Assembly: GCF_000317695.1 (NCBI RefSeq)
Contig: NC_019771.1
Span: forward strand, 5,981,001 to 6,045,000
Reading direction: 5' to 3'
Length of the DNA: 64,000 nt
Origin: Anabaena cylindrica PCC 7122
Lineage (GTDB): Bacteria; Cyanobacteriota; Cyanobacteriia; Cyanobacteriales; Nostocaceae
Shown here piece after piece: positions 63,023 to 64,000 of the stretch. Both the position numbers and the translations under genes were made by a program. Under the pieces are notes generated by a model. That model was not told the DNA's origin and searched no databases. It worked only from the letters and a program-made list of their open reading frames with translations. The stretch's first letter is position 1, and the number at the start of each line of letters is the position of its first letter.

Positions 63023-64000
63023 GGTCAAGCTAATAAGGGCTAATGGTGGATACCTAGGCACACAGAGGCGAAGAAGGACGTGGTTACCGACGAAATGCTC
63101 CGGGGAGTTGGAAGCAAACTATGAGCCGGAGATATCCGAATGGGGCAACCCTATGTACTACCTGCTGAATATATAGGCAGGAAAGAGCCAACCCAGCGAA
63201 TTGAAACATCTTAGTAGCTGGAGGAAGAGAAATCAAATAGAGATTCCCTAAGTAGTGGTGAGCGAAAGGGGAAGAGCCTAAACCAAAGGGTTTACCTTTT
63301 GGGGTAGTGGGACAGCGAGATCGAATCTGGAGGCTAGACGAAGCAGCTAAATACTGCACCAGAGGGGGTGAAAGTCCTGTAGTCGAAAGTCAAAGGATAG
63401 TAGCTGAATCCCGAGTAGCATGGGGCACGAGGAATCCCATGTGAATCAGCGAGGACCACCTCGTAAGGCTAAATACTACTGTGTGACCGATAGTGAACCA
63501 GTACCGCGAGGGAAAGGTGAAAAGAACCCCGGAAGGGGAGTGAAATAGAACATGAAACCATTAGCTTACAAGCAGTGGGAGTCCGATTAAACGGATGACC
63601 GCGTGCCTGTTGAAGAATGAGCCGGCGACTTATAGGCACTGGTAGGTTAAAGCGAGAATGCTGGAGCCAAAGGGAAACCGAGTCTGAAGAGGGCGATAAT
63701 CAGTGTTTATAGACCCGAACCCTGGTGATCTAACCATGGCCAGGATGAAGCTTGGGTAACACCAAGTGGAGGTCCGAACCGACTGATGTTGAAAAATCAG
63801 CGGATGAGCTGTGGTTAGGGGTGAAATGCCAATCGAACCAGGAGCTAGCTGGTTCTCCCCGAAATGTGTTTAGGCGCAGCGGTAATGATTATATCTGGGG
63901 GGTAAAGCACTGTTTCGGTGCGGGCTGGGAGACCGGTACCAAATCGAGACAAACTCTGAATACCCAGAGCACACATTGCCAGTGAGACAGTGGGGGATAA
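63023..64000 (+). rRNA. rrl: 23S ribosomal RNA (5' part, cut by window end)
   Basis: Starts near GGTCAAGCTAATAAGGGCTA with the conserved GGTGGATACCTAGGCAC. AGTAGTGGTGAGCGAAAGGG and GGTTCTCCCCGAAATG are also seen. About the first 980 nt are present. ORFs here are artefacts. Confidence 0.97.

Overview
The window is chromosomal DNA of a filamentous, probably heterocyst-forming cyanobacterium (order Nostocales; the genus is not fixed here). The reasons are the frequent HIP1 octamer GCGATCGC, a cyanobacterial 16S rRNA, plant-like tocopherol genes, many 7-bp tandem repeats of the STRR type (units such as TCAGGAG or ACTCCTG), small dispersed repeats and small palindromic mobile elements.

Layout. 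0-14 kb is mostly housekeeping: a VOC protein, a pentapeptide-repeat protein, YraN, a truncated Rpn-type nuclease relic, queA, a TPR protein, the ktrB-ktrA potassium uptake pair, two tocopherol genes (gamma-tocopherol methyltransferase and homogentisate phytyltransferase), cobA, hemD and coaE. 14.2-22.4 kb is a signalling block: a small response regulator, a 1758-residue Ser/Thr kinase-ATPase-GAF-histidine kinase hybrid, and a divergent REC-PAS-GGDEF-EAL protein. 22.9-32.7 kb is a one-strand cluster of type IV secretion components (VirB2, B3, B4, B5, B6, two B8, B10 and B9-like) with no relaxase, coupling protein or VirB11 in view.

35.2-43.5 kb is the most unusual part. A STAND-type NTPase gene abuts a WD40-propeller gene, which overlaps a PIN-domain toxin gene and its small partner; then come a second WD40 gene and a second, shorter NTPase gene. 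The two WD40 proteins are paralogues with the same N-terminal domain, and the first has near-identical repeats, including a perfect 126-bp tandem duplication. The locus has one HIP1 site in 8.3 kb and lies in a stretch marked by mini-element relics. It is my best candidate for an undescribed split NLR-like defence or conflict system; that function is inference.

44-60 kb carries an M20 amidohydrolase, a stand-alone NusG-N-like protein, a hemerythrin-domain protein, an ABC exporter, and an oxidative-stress group (glutathione reductase and peroxiredoxin divergent from a PerR-like Fur regulator, then a disulfide oxidoreductase, a short-chain dehydrogenase and small proteins). It ends with an ATP-grasp peptide-ligase-like protein and a ClC channel. 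60-64 kb holds a decayed insertion sequence and the start of an rRNA operon (promoter, complete 16S, tRNA-less spacer, partial 23S). I recognised no tRNA gene or CRISPR array.

Mobile debris is informative: a 122-bp element occurs twice, in opposite orientations, differing at one base and with clear 5-bp target duplications (TTTGA, TATAG); a second family of about 95-125 bp has TTA/TAA duplications at three sites; a third family of about 103 bp contains STRR repeats.
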